From Ricinus communis (Eukaryota; Streptophyta; Magnoliopsida; Malpighiales; Euphorbiaceae): DNA of 64,000 nt. The position numbers and the translations under genes were made by a program. The stretch is taken from the NCBI RefSeq assembly GCF_019578655.1, contig NC_063264.1, forward strand, positions 23,769,688 to 23,833,687. Reading direction: 5' to 3'. Of this stretch, positions 49,501 through 63,300 are shown one piece after another; position 1 is the first letter of the stretch, and the number at the start of each line of letters is the position of its first letter. The notes under the pieces are model-generated. The model made no database searches. It was not told the origin of the DNA and saw nothing but the letters and a program-made list of their open reading frames with translations.

Positions 49501-52500
49501 TTCAAACTCGACCGGTTCTTCCTCTTCGTGCTCTGGTGCTACTTGGAAGAATCTTCTTCCGTAGACTTTCTTTCCACCCTGTATAGTTGTAGTCTCTGAA
49601 TTTTCTTTTGAAGTGCTATCATCTTCTCCCTTCAATTTATCTTCAGGAAGATTACATCCCTGCCGATTATAACCTTGTGGGCGTTGGGATCCCACAGCGA
49701 TACCCTTCACACCATCGAAGATATCCCAAGAACAAACACTTCGGATTTTGGATCCGACTTTGTAGTTTCTTGGATATTATACATCACATACATAGGACTT
49801 CCAAATATATGGAGGTTTGAATAATCAATCGGCTTCCCACCCACATCTCCATCGGTGTCTTTTGATCAATTCTTTGTAGATGGAGACCGGTTAATCACAT
49901 AACAAAGTGTGTTAATCGCCTCAATGCCTTATTTAGGCCTGCAGTACTCCCAACAATGCTCTAGTTCTTTCTAACAGAGTTCTGTTCATCCGCTCTGCCA
50001 CTCCATTTTGTTGAGGAGTGTATGCCGTAGTGAACTGTCTCTTGATGCCGTAGTGAACTGTCTCTTGATGCCTTCTTGCTTGCAAAAACTATTAAATTCA
50101 TGACCTGTGTATTCTCCTCCATTATCTGTCCTTAAACACTTGATCTTATTGCCTGAATCAAGTTCAACCCGCGCTTTGTAAGTTTTGAAAACTACAAATA
50201 CATCTCCCTTGCTCTTGATTGGATACACCCAACATCTCCTGGAGTAATCATCGATGAAGGACACAAAGTACTTAGCTCCTCCTAGTGATGAAACCGGTGC
50301 TTGCCATACATCAGAGTGAGCTAATTCTAGAACATCCTTGCTTCTAGAATTGGATGTATTGAACTGTAGTCGATGCTGCTTGCTTGTTATGCAATGCTCA
50401 CAAAAGGGTAATGATACCTTTGTGAGACCAGGAAGTAGATTTTTCTCAACAAGAATCTTCATGCCTTGTTCAGACATATGTCCAAGCTTCTGATGCCACA
50501 ACATTGCAGATCTCTCGCTTGAACTACTTGAAGCAACAGATGCTTCTGCTTCATGCACAGTCTCTCCCAAAAACATATACAAATTAGCAGCAATTTTTTC
50601 TCCTTTCATAATTACAAGCGCTCCTCGGCTAATCTTCATGATTCCTTTCTGAACTTTGATAATGCAATTAAGATCATCCAGCTGTCCCAGAGATAACAAA
50701 TTCTTCTTCAGACCTTCCACATGTCGCACTCCTTGAATAGTGCGGACTGTACCGTCATGCATCTTCAACCTGATAGTTCCAATGCCAATAATCTTTAAGG
50801 CATTATCTTCACAACTATACACAGATCCTCCTAAGATAGGTTCATAATGATGGAACCACTCTCTTCGAGAGGTCATGTGATAAGTTGCTCCTGAGTCAAG
50901 AAGCCATACATCAGCAAATCTCTTCCTACTTTCAGTTGATATTGCTGCTTCACAGCATAATACATTTCCATCATCCGAAGTGCATGCCACATTCCCTTGA
51001 GGATTGGAATTCTTTAAACTCCAACAATCCTTCTTCAGGTGACCTTTCTTACCACAATTGTAGCATTTATAATTCTTCTTACTCTTTGATTTTGATCTAC
51101 CATGATTGTGACTCCCACTTGGACCACGTTCTGTTAATCTCCCTCTCATCACCATCAAGGCTTCCACTTGTTGTGAACTTGCCTGCTTGTCTTCCTTGTT
51201 TCTTCGCCGATTTTCTTCTTCAAGAATAGCGGCTGCTATATCATCAAAGACTAGAATTTCGTGCGGCATTATTTGTCAAATCGATGATGAGTTGATCATA
51301 CGAATCAAGTAGACTTTGGAGTAGAAGTTCGCACGTTCTTGTGACTATTTTATAGCCCAACGATGTGAGTTGAGAAAATAGAGTATTCAAGACATTAAGA
51401 TGCTCACATCAAGTAGATTCCCGACATTCTTAAGGTGTAAAGTTTCCTCTTAAGGAAGATTTTGTTGTGTAATAACTTGGCCTCGCATACCAGTGAGGTG
51501 GTCCCAAATCTCCTTTGCCGTTTTCTTTTCTTCTATCTTTGGACAAGATCCCATCTGCAAGTGCTAGATGAAGGTTTGCAATAGCATTCCCATCCATCTC
51601 GTTCCACTTATTATCATCTGTGAGTGTTGTCGGTCGTTCACTGATAGCCGCAAGACAATTGTCTTTTCTCAATACAGCCTTTATCTTTAATTTCCACAGT
51701 GAGAAATTACTCCCGTTGAACTTTTCAATCTCAAATTTTGACGCCATTGCTTCTATCACAAACGGTGCGTTTTAGCTTGTAAAATGAACCGCAGTAATGA
51801 ACACAACTCACTAGGTAAGTTTCCAGGTAAGACTGGAGGGTCACAAGCGGACCTCTTAAATACCAATCTCCTTAGACAGAACCTTCCCTAGATTGTAAGT
51901 ATTCTTACTACTCCACACAAGCTCTTTTGCACCAAAGAAAACCTCAAACTCCTGTGAAAGATCAGGCTGAGCTGCAATCACAGAATTTTAAGGAATTTCT
52001 TACCAACCAGGTGCTCTGATACCAATTGTAGAAAAATATGAACCTGATAGAGCAAAATCACAGCTAATAATTTGAGAAAATAAAGATAAAGAAAGACAAA
52101 ATACACAATAGAACACACAGATATACGTGGAAAACCCCTAAACAAATTAGGTTAAAAATCACGGGCAATGATAGAAGAATTTTACTATAAGAAAAAATAA
52201 TAGGAGTTACAAACTCTCTATTTATAAAGGAGAAAACATTAAAATTCTCTCTTTATAATAGGAGAAAAATAATTGCTTAACTCTCTAATATTTTTCTCTT
52301 ATTTTGGGATACTTTAATAACAAGGTGAGGCCTCTATTATATAGGCTTGGAAAGTACCTCCACATTGTTAACTTAGCAATGTGGGAGAAAATGCTCCTCA
52401 AATATCAACAGTCACCACATGCAACTGCAATTAAGTTTATGCTGCTAAGTTCAGTTGTATCCATCTTTACTTTGTCATCAGAACTAGTAGCAGTTAAAGT

Positions 52501-54338
52501 TGAAATCACGTGTTGGGTCGAGATGTATACTTAAGTGTATGAGTTAAGTTGTTCTGCCCTGTGGATAGTCATAGCAGGCTCAATTAATGAGTCGACTCTG
52601 CTTATCTTCTCCTAGCTGATTCAATGTTCCACATGTTCTCTATATGTCAGACATCAATCAAAATGTACAAACTTAGGACGTGTAATGGAAACATATGGTC
52701 CCAAGTTCTTAGGAGCTCTGTACAAGGACCCTGTAACAAGTTTTAGACTCTTCCAGAAATTTTCTGTTCAACATCCAGAGGTAAGTACTTATTTCATGAA
52801 TGTCCTTTTCCGTAGTGAAGTTTTATAGTTTTATAAGATTCATTTCTACTGAATCCAATATTTGTGTTGCCAATGATTTCCAGGCTTATTGGTCAATTGT
52901 TCTAAAAGAGCTTTCAGTTATATTTCATGATGTTCCGAAATGTATTCTCAATACCACCGACAATTCAAAACATGGGGGAACATGGCTTCCAGGTGCAGTT
53001 CTGAATATTGCTGAATGCTGTTTGCAGCCTGCAAGTCATCCTAGAAAAACTGATGACAATGTGGCTATTGTATGGGGAGATGAACATGACAATTCCAATG
53101 TGAATCACATGACTCTAAAAGAACTTCGAGAACAAGTAATGTAATGCTTCATGCTTGTACTATTCTTTTTCCATTTTTTGTATCATTTTGTGATGAGCTA
53201 CTCTAGGCTTCAGTTTTTTATGAGGGAAAAAGAACAGAATTAAAAAAAAAATAATATATTTCACATCAGATGCTAGTTCTGGGCGCCAAATGGTCCTTTC
53301 TCACATTAAAGAAGTTAAAGAGTGTGTAAAGCCCTATGCCTTTTTGGTTCTAAAATCATTGAAGAGTCAATAAAAATCTATTCCTTTCTGGTCTCTAAAA
53401 TCGAAAGAGGGATCATAAGCATTTTTTCTGTATGCAATGCAGGTTGGTGGCTAATGCTCTGGATGCAGTATTTACAAAGGGTGACACTATTGCCATTGAC
53501 ATGCCAATGACAGTCAATGCTGTTATTATATACTTAGCCATTGTCTTAGCAGGATGTGTTGTAGTATCAATCGCTGACAGCTTTGCAGCCAAGGAAATTG
53601 CTAGTCGTTTACGTATCTCCAATGCTAAAGCTATATTTACGCAGGTACCTTTTGCTTCATATATCTTGTAGTGAATGATAACTGTGGAATTACCAAGGAT
53701 TATGAACTCAATTGACACAGTATACATTTTTCTTTTGAGAATATTTTCGGCTGAAGATAGATATTACCCCACCCTTCTTTGATCAGCCAACTACTTGTGA
53801 CATGCTTCTTTTTTAATAGATGGAAGACATAATATTGTGGGAACCCAATGTGAGGGTTTGACTTTGAACTCTCAGGATTGGTTTATAATACAGTATGTAA
53901 TCCTGATCCTGAATTGGTTGAATTTCTTATATTGGAAGGGTTGAACTGAAAAACTGAAGCAGAACAACAAATTGAAAATAAAACATAAGTTCAAATTAGT
54001 CTTTCTGCTGCTAGGCGCAAGCAAACAAAACTACAAAAGTCTTAGAGACCAGTCTGAAAGTGAAAATGCACAAACTGCACCTCAACAAAGGATGAACTGA
54101 TTAGCCGGTTTCTTATGGTTTGGAATCTTTATCTCATTATAGTTTCCTTAGTGCATTTTATGGCCAAACTTTTTCTTCTTTACTTATTTGCAAAAGAGAA
54201 ATTCTGTCTCTCATTTCTCAGTGTCGTAGTTGTTCATATTCTCTGTTAAATAATTAGAAATTGAATAACTTGGCAAAAGAATGCTCATTTGCTTCCAGTT
54301 TCATATAATTCAGTTGACACTTAATTTTTTCATGAACT

Positions 54339-54391
<53 letters not shown>

Positions 54392-57300
54392 CTAGCTCTT
54401 ATACTTTCCTTAATCTCTATGCAGGATTTTATAGTCAGAGGTGGTCGAAAATTTCCTTTGTACAGGTGTAGATTATCTTGTCCTTTAATACTAGTTATGA
54501 TTTAAAGAATTCTTGTAAACAAAATCAAACTCTTCCTCTATGAGATCCTGAAGGTGGATCTGCTACCACTAACAACATTTTAACTGCTTCTCTAGGCATG
54601 AAATAGCAAAATTCTTTGCTGCTGCAAGTTATTCATGTATGACTGACTTGATTTTGATCAGCAGTCCATGAAACTCGTGTTTGTATCTGCACCCTTATTC
54701 GACCATGCCTCAGTCTTTTGTGGCCTGATGTGCACAAGTACTATCAGGTTTCTAAATGCTATAGGCATTTGTCATAGTCGCTTGCGTGTTTATTTAACTG
54801 AAGTGATCTCTTGGAATTCTAGTTCCTTAAGTGCATGGTTCAAGAATAATAGCATGTCATGTACTGATTTCTTTGTCAAAAAATAAAAAAAGAAGCTAGA
54901 GGGAACTTAGTGCAGCCTTTAAGCTTATACAAAACTCTTTGATCATAACATATTTTTCGGGTCAGAAATGATAAATTCTAAAAACAGTAACTCTTGTTCG
55001 TTTTTAGAGAAAAAAAAAGACCTCTTGTTCGTCTATGCACAAAATGATTAGCATGCCCATGTGACTAATAGCATCCTTTAAGTTTACCACATCAGGGTTG
55101 ACATTCAGTTGACATACAGTTGGTACCCAAAATACTGAAGCAAATGATGGAAGCCATTTGGAGCATTCAATTTACTAGAAAGGCTGTTCTAAATCACCTG
55201 TTTTCGTGAGGCTTTGGATTTCAATTTGCTAAATTAGATATTAACTTCTTCAGAAATGTCAAGTGCTAGTTTTCAGGTTTAGGTTGTTTCCTTGAGCTTC
55301 CTTCATAAAATTAAATTGTCATGGAGCACCTTACATATCTAGAAGTCACAGCGAGCCCACTAAACTTTTAATTTAATTTGCTTTATTTATTATATTCTCC
55401 TGAATGTCTATGTTAGATTTATGAATTATGGTAAGTTTTGGGTACACCACACCTTCTAATTGCTATCTGTTGAGTCTAGCATTAAGTCAGCTAGCTTGTC
55501 TCATTGTTTTGTCTCATTGCATGTTAGTAGCTTCTTTTTCTTAGTTTAGCTTAGTTTAATCGACAAGTTAAAGCATTGGCAGTTCTATTATCCAATGCAT
55601 ATGTATTAGTGGTATTAGTGGTTGCTTGTGTTAGTGTACAAGCCTTTCATTTTCTTGTAAACTTAGTTTAAGTTTGTATTTATAACTTCTGGTTTTATTT
55701 AATCCATTAACAAGTTTTTCCAACAATATCTTCTTATCCAACTTCATTTACTTTACTTTTTCCTTAGAAAAACTTAACAACTGGCATCGGAGCACAAATT
55801 GATCTTTAAGGGATCTGTGAAGCATTTCTTCTGTTCTTGCTTGACAGAAGCTTGTTCATTCTGTTTCCTAAAAACTTTCCTTAAACACTTTGTCTAATCA
55901 CTTAAACACCTTTACCTCTCTTTTTCCTTCTTAAAACAAAATCATGTCTTCTTCAAGTGGCTTTGTTATTGTGCCTCCTCCAATCCTAACTGGTGACAAT
56001 TACTCAAAATGGGCCATTATAAAGCAAAGCTATCTGCAAGCCTTTGATCTTTGGAGCTATGTTGAGGATGACTCAGATCCTAGTCCCTTAGGAAATAATC
56101 CAACCTTGAATTGAATCAAGATTTTTAATAAAGAGAAAGCAAAAAAGTGTAGAGCCAAACTTGCCTTCATTCTACAGTCTCAGATTCTATCTTTTACAAA
56201 ATTATTTGCTTTGAAACACCTATGGAGATTTGGGATATCTGAAAGAAGAATATCAAGAAAATGACAAAACCAGGAAGATGTAGGCATTGAAACTGAGAAG
56301 AAAGTTCAAGATGGAAAGAATGGTGGAGAGTGAAAATGTTAAAGATTTCACAGATAGGTTGATGACCATTGTTAACAAAATTAGACTCCTTGGTGAAGAA
56401 ATGTCTAACGAAAGAGTAGTGGAGAAGCTTCTGGTCAGTTTGCCAGAAAGATTTGAGTCCAAAATTTCTTCTTTAGAAGACTCAAAGGGACCTTACAACC
56501 ATTACTTTGCCAGAATTATTCAATGCATTTGAAGCATTAGAGCAGAGAAGGATATTAAGACAGAAGGAGCTAGTTGATGGGGTTTTCTTTGCTAAGCAAA
56601 GATGTTCTCAACTGCAGAATGTCAATGTCAATGTTGGAGGGTGTGGAAACAAGCAGAAACAACATGCTGAGAGTAGTAAAGCAGGAGCAAAGAAAGAGAA
56701 ATTCCCTCCATGTCCTCAATGCAACAGGACAACTCACAAGGGAAGAAGTTGCTGGTATAAGCCTAGTGCTCAATGTAAGAATTGCAATCAAAAGGGTCAT
56801 ACTGCCAGAGTATGCAAGAACAAGAAAAAGCACGCTCAACAACCTCAAGCTGTTGATGCATAACCAGCATAAGAGGAGTCTCTCTTTGTTGCTACATGCC
56901 TTAAGGATTTGAGTTCTGCCAAGACTTGGCTGATTGATAGTGGCTGCACTCATCATATGACTGCTGATCTAAGTCTCTTTAGCAGCTTGGACAGAACTTG
57001 TGTTCCAAAGTGAAAATTGGTAATGGAGCAAGGATTTTGGCTCAAGGTAAAGGTGATGTTCCTATACACACACCTTCAGGTATAAAGTCAATTACTGAAG
57101 TTTTGGATATGCCTGAGATAGATCAGAATTTATTGAGTATAGATCAGTTGCTTGAAAAAGGTTATGTCTTGTCATTTAAAGGATTGGAGTGTGTTATTTT
57201 TTATCCTTTAAGAGTTAAAACTCTTTTCTGTCATTATGAAACATAGGAGTTTTGCATTAGACTAGAGACTAATTGAGTCTACAACTCAAGCTCTCTCTTC

Positions 57301-60300
57301 TAGTGTTGACGAGTCTGTTATGTAGCACAAGAGGTTATGGCACTTTAATTTTGCTGCTTTGAAGATAATGTATGTTGTTATGAAGAGTTTGCTTGTGATT
57401 GATGAAGTTAGTAATGTGTGTGGAGTTTGTATGAAAGGCAAGCAGAAGAGACTGCCATTTCCATCTGGACAGTCTTGGAGAGTTACTCAGAAGCTCCAAT
57501 TGGTGTATACTGACTTGTGTGATCCAATGGACACACCTTCTCTGAATGTCAATGTTTATTTCATTGCATTCATTGATGACTATTCCAGAATGTGTTGGGT
57601 ATATTTCCTCAAAAGTAAAGCTAATATTGCTTCTATTTTCTGGAATTTCAAGAATTGGATTGAGAATCAAGCTAGTACAAAGTTAAAGGTCTTGAGGTCA
57701 AATAATGGTGTTGAGTACAAGTCCAACAAGTTTCAAGATTTCTATGATTCCAGTGGAATTGAGCATCAATTCACAACCATATACACACCTCAACAGAATG
57801 GTGTATGTGAAAGAAAGAACAGAACTATAATGAAGATGACCAGATGCTTGTTGTTTGAGAAAGATGTACCAAGAAGGTTTTAGGCAGAGGGAATTAGTAC
57901 TGCTATGTACCTCCTAAACAGACTACCAACAACTACTCTTGAAGGCAAGACTACATTTGAAGTCTGATATAGACTTGTTACAGTTGTATGTTGATTAGGA
58001 AAGAAATAATTAGAGCTCGATTATAGAGCTTGATTATAGGGCTGATTTATAGGGATTAGATTATAGTTTATACCTTGTAATTTTGTATAAATACCTATAC
58101 ATGTTGTTGATCAATACACATAAAATCTTTCTCTTATCTCTGTATACTACAACATGTTATTAGAGCACTGAAATCCCATTTCAATTTTTTTCTTTTGGGT
58201 TTTTGGGTTTTCTGGCTTTTTTGTCTCAAACAATCCAAGGTCTGATTTCTCAGTTCACTATTTCCTAACTTTTGGTTATTGTCACCATCTTCCAACTGCG
58301 TTTAATAATATGCAATTTGATTGATAATAAGGTGGTTCAGTCAGTGAATCATTGTAGATTGGTGAAAGATTTGATGCAATGCTTAGCATTTCTATACTCC
58401 GGCAAAGGGAATATTTCTCGTACTTTTGATGTCATTAGAGGAATTTTCAAATATGAAAAGGGTGACAAAGATATGACTAGCCTTTACATAAATTATAAAA
58501 ATGTTTATGAGGAGTCTAATATGCTACTCCCAGTGTCTTTAGATATCAAAGAACAACAGGTTCAGTGGGAGAAACTAATCATTGTGGGTTTTCTTGCTGC
58601 TCTTCCATCTGAGTTTGAGACTAGCAGATCTTAAAAACCTTTCCAGTTATGAGGTTTCATTTTTAGAAGATGTGTTTCGTAGGGTGCTCCGAGTTGAGAA
58701 TTCCAACTCATCCTCTACCCAGTCTATTAGTGCTCTTGTGAGCCGTAATACTGCACCTAGATCTAGAAAAAAGGTTGAGTCAAGTAACTTTGATTGAGGA
58801 AATGATTGAGGAGAAATCGTATGTCGCTATTGTGAGAAGTCCGAACATATAATCAAGGAATACAAAAAGTTACAAAGCAAGAATCAGTCAAAGCCATCGG
58901 CTCATATTGCCTCCGCTCGGGATACTCCTGACTCAGTTCTCATATCTGCAGATGAGTATGCCAAATTCTCACAGTACCAAGAGGCTCTAAAAGCCGTCAT
59001 CTAGTCCTACTGTTGCAGTCGCTGATTCAGGTAAACCAAATACATGTCTCATTTCCTTATCTTCCAAATGAATTATTAATTCTGGTGCTACAGATCATAT
59101 GACAAGTAATTCTAAACTATTCTCCTCCTTTTAGTCAAATAATTCTAATTCTCCTGTCACTTTAGCTGACGGATCCACATCACGTGTTCTTGGTTCTGGC
59201 ATAGTTATTCCCACACCGTCACTTCCTTTACACACTGTGCATTGTGCTTCTACTTTGCATTATCAAATTGCCGAAAGAGTCTTGAGGTATATAAAAGGGA
59301 TTGTTAGTTATGGAATTGTATTTCTTGCTGGAGATAAAGGTCAATTGAAGTTAGAGGATTATTGTCCCAGTGATTGGGTTGGATCAAGTATTACTATGAG
59401 AAGCACCTTTGGTTATTTGTTTTGCTTAAACCCTAATATTTTATGTTGGAGTTCGAAGAAGCAGGAATTAGTTGCTCAATCAACAGCAGAGGCAGAGTAT
59501 ATTGCTGCCATATCAGCTGTTAATCAAGCTATTTGGATGAGAAAGTTACTTGGTGACCTAGGTGCTCAACAACAGTCTCCTACTCTTGTCCATTGTGATA
59601 ACCAATCAGCTATCCTTATAGCTAGATACCTTGTATTCTATGCCAGGACCAAGCATTTTAAGATGAAATTTCATTTTATTAGACAGACACAAAAAGATGG
59701 GGAAATCATTCTAATGCATTGCAAGTCTGAGCAGCAGCTTGCAGACATTCTAACTAAGCCACTTGCTAAAGTAAGATTTGAAGACTTAAGGTCCAAAATC
59801 AATGTTTGTGATCTGGATCAATTTCTGCACCTTACGAAGCCAAAAGGAGGAGAATGTTAAGTCTAGCATTAAGTCAGCTAGCTCGTCTTAATTGTTGCAT
59901 GTTAGGAGCTTCTTTTTCTTAGTTGAGCTTAGTTTAATTAGCAAGTTAAAGCATTGGCAGTTGTATTATCCAATGCATGTGTATTAAAGGTTGCTTGTGT
60001 TAGTGTACAAGCCATTCATCTTCTTGTAAACTTAGTTTACGTTTATTTTTATAACTTCTGGTTTTAGTTAATCCATTAACAAGTTTTTCCAACAATATCT
60101 TTTTGTCCAACTTCATTTGCTTTTACTTTTTTCTAAGAGAAACTTAACACTATTTTTTTCATTTCTTCTGTAGTCGTGTTGTAGAAGCTGCCCCACATAA
60201 AGCCATTGTGCTCTCTGTGATTGGAAATGATGTAAGCATTCCATTAAGACAGCAGGATTTGTCATGGAAAGATTTTCTGTCCAGTGTCATTCATCTACCA

Positions 60301-63300
60301 AGGTAATGTGTGCACCTATGATTTTCGAGTAGTCTAGTATTATAACTATTATTGCAAGAGAAAAAATATCATTTTACTTTTGCAGCCAATTGTCTCATAC
60401 CTACATTTTAAATCACTAATATAGTGGTTTTCCCTTCTTCTCCAGACGAAATTACTTTTCTCCCGTTTATCAACCTGTAGATTCTATGACTAATATATTA
60501 TTTTCTTCCGGTACCACAGGTAGAAAGGTTATATTGAAACAAAAATAGATAGCTGGACTTTACTTTTCCTGTCAAAAACTAATTGTCTCCTCGTCTTTGG
60601 TCCGAATCAGGAGAACCAAAAGCCATTGTATGGACACAACTTTCTCCCATTCGAAGTGCTAGCGATGCATGGGCTCACCTTGATGTTCAAGCTGGTGACG
60701 TTTATTGCTGGCCCACAAATTTAGGATGGGTGATGGGACCAATTTTACTCTACTCATGCTTTCTAACTGGTGCAACTCTTGCTCTCTTTCATGGATCTCC
60801 TCTAGGCCGTGAGTTTGGAAAATTTATTCAGGTAATATCTCTAGTATTTACTCTCCATTGCCTTTGAACTCATAATCTAGTGCAGGGCATGTTGTGTTCA
60901 AAACCCACAAGCACAAATTATAGTATAAAAAGTTATCGTTCCCAATGGATTATAAATTATAGTATAAAAAGTTATCGTTCCCTCGATGATTATATATTGA
61001 TTACTAATATTCATACTTATAATCTTAACTAGCAAATCGAATAAAGGTGATTAAACAAATAAAATATAAATCTAAACAATTAAACTATAAGAAAATCAAA
61101 TAGTTAAAGCTTAGAATTTAGGCTTAGTTTCACTATTTCAATCTAATCATGAACACTTAGGCTTCTGAAATCTCCTCTTTCAACGGATGGCACGGACAGT
61201 AGCTCGCCAATGTCATGGCTATGACACTCTAATCCTTGAAGTTTAGAATTCTTAAACAAATATACCAACAAAAAGGAAAACACTAATTAGCACTTAAATA
61301 AACTTCTAATTAGACTAAAATTAAACTAGAAACAATAAAACCTTAATTAAAACTTTAAACTAAAAATACTTCCTAATTAAACTAAAATTCTACACAACTA
61401 ATAATATTTATTTATTCAAAATTCATTAAATTTCAACACAAACATACGTAATAATTACATACATCAGGGCATCGAATCAAGATTGCTGAAACACACAACA
61501 GTTCTTTTTCAGAAAAATGAGAGTTATATTTTTGAGGAGGAATAAAACAAAATGTTGGTGTTCAGCTCAGGGAAAGCTCCAGAAGCACGACAGTAACTTC
61601 ACTTTCAATGTGATGTGTTCAATAAAAGATCATGAAGACATTTAGTTATTAGTACTACTAATTTCATAACCTCCTCTTCAAGTCTGTTTTTCTAGTAAAA
61701 TACTCTTGACTTATCTGAAACTGGGGGTAGTTGTGCTCTAGATTGCTATTAAAAGGAAAATGATGGGGCTTGACCAAAAATAAAAAGGACATATAAGGTA
61801 AGGGAAATAGACATATATTCTAATGTTATGGCAATAGGTTTGAGTAATGAAATTGTTGGTAGCACTGATTTTTCAGTATAAATATTAACCTATCTTAGCC
61901 TATCCCAGCCTTATGAGTATTCTGTTATATTTGTTTAGAATGCAGGAGTTACTATTTTGGGTACAGTTCCAAGTCTAGTGAAAGCTTGGAAGAGTACCAA
62001 CTGTATGGAAGGCTTAGATTGGACAAAGATAAAGTATTCTTCTTCTTGAACTTCACACATTACTGTTTGCACCTATTTTCAGAAAAGAATAGTGAATGAG
62101 AAAATATGATGCAGATCCTTTGGTTCCACTGGAGAAGCCTCCAACGTGGATGATGACCTTTGGCTTTCTTCAAGAACTTATTACAAGCCCATTATTGAAT
62201 GTTGTGGAGGCACTGAGCTTGCATCATCCTATATTCAAGGATGTCCACTGCAGCCACAAGCTTTTGGTGCATTCAGCACTGCATCAATGACAACAGGCTT
62301 TGTTATCCTTGATGAAAATGGAGTTCCTTATGTAAGTACAGCGCAATGATGGTTCCAGAGTCTAAATTATTAATACTATTGCAAATTAACCTCTGATCAA
62401 CCATTAGATTATGTTACTATAGCAGCGATTTCAATAAATTGATGTTCTGTATGCACACATTCGATTTCTTCTGCCTATGTGGCAGCCAGATGGTCAACCT
62501 TGCAGTGGTGAAGTGGGTTTGTTCCCTGTATACCTAGGAGCAAGTGAGAGATTGCTTAATGCTGATCATTACGAAGTTTACTTCAAGGGGATGCCAATGT
62601 TCAAGGGAATGGTATGCTTCTGTTTGTTGTCCTTCAATTATGGCAATAGTTTTTGTATCTACTGCCATTTTATACTGCAAGCCAGACACATCAAATCCCC
62701 ATTTATTAGATCTTGTATGCTGCCTTAGCATTTTGTGCCCTGTAATTCCCATACGACATGATCTGTCCTATTCTGAACCCATTGGACTGTTTGACTGGCT
62801 TTATAGCTCAGATCATGTGGCATGTACCCTTCTCATCTGGACCCGGTGGATTAGAATTATAACTTTAAGCATTGAACTTTCCAGGTATGCATGTTATAGA
62901 GACTTTATTCAAGTTTATGGTAATATCCATCAACTATTTCTTAGATAAACATGAGTTAATTCACTCATGGAGTTTGAGCCGCATAAATGTTGAGGTTTCT
63001 TCTCTCCTTATGCTGTTGGCCCATGCAAGATTCTGTCATAGCCACCAAATAGCTCTGAATAAAAGCTACATTGATATTCAAAAGTTTCATTAGATCTCCC
63101 TCTAGCATTTTGATGATAAGTGGTAGTATGAAAAGTAGGAAAATTTAGTGAAGCATTTAAAAGAAGTGGTTTACTTGTCACAATCGCGATTTTGCAAAAC
63201 GGATTTGCAGTGCCTTAGGAGACATGGAGACATCCTCAAGAGAACTGTTAGAGGCTATTTCATTGTGCAGGGCAGAGCTGATGACACCATGAATCTTGGT

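Larger units (their letters stand above)
47361..52410 (-). mobile_element. Tnt1-like Ty1/copia retrotransposon in AAE intron 1, antisense
   Basis: A full-length structure with 384-bp LTRs at 47361-47744 and 52027-52410 (TG...CA on the minus strand) and a perfect 5-bp target duplication gtcac (47356-47360 and 52411-52415). The primer site TGGTATCAGAGC lies at 52024-52013, next to the 5' LTR, and a purine-rich tract adjoins the 3' LTR (47745-47757). By eye the LTRs differ at about 9 of 384 positions, indicating a fairly recent insertion. The element is antisense to the AAE gene. Confidence 0.93.
55468..60149 (+). mobile_element. Chimeric Ty1/copia element in AAE intron 5, sense
   Basis: Outer LTRs at 55468-55779 (312 bp) and 59855-60149 (295 bp), starting TGTTGAGTC/TGTTAAGTC and ending CTTAACA. 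The flanks ctatc (55463-55467) and ctatt (60150-60154) are a target duplication with one change. A primer-site-like TGGCATCGGAGC (55782-55793) follows the 5' LTR and a polypurine tract 'aaaaggaggagaa' precedes the 3' LTR. Between INT and RNase H the element's own RT is missing and is replaced by an LTR-gag-protease piece of a different copia family (57965-59236). Confidence 0.86.

Noticed and set aside
55468..60149. Reading the chimeric copia as two complete nested elements
   Set aside because: The inner family has only one LTR and no polymerase, and the outer lacks its RT, so neither is complete.
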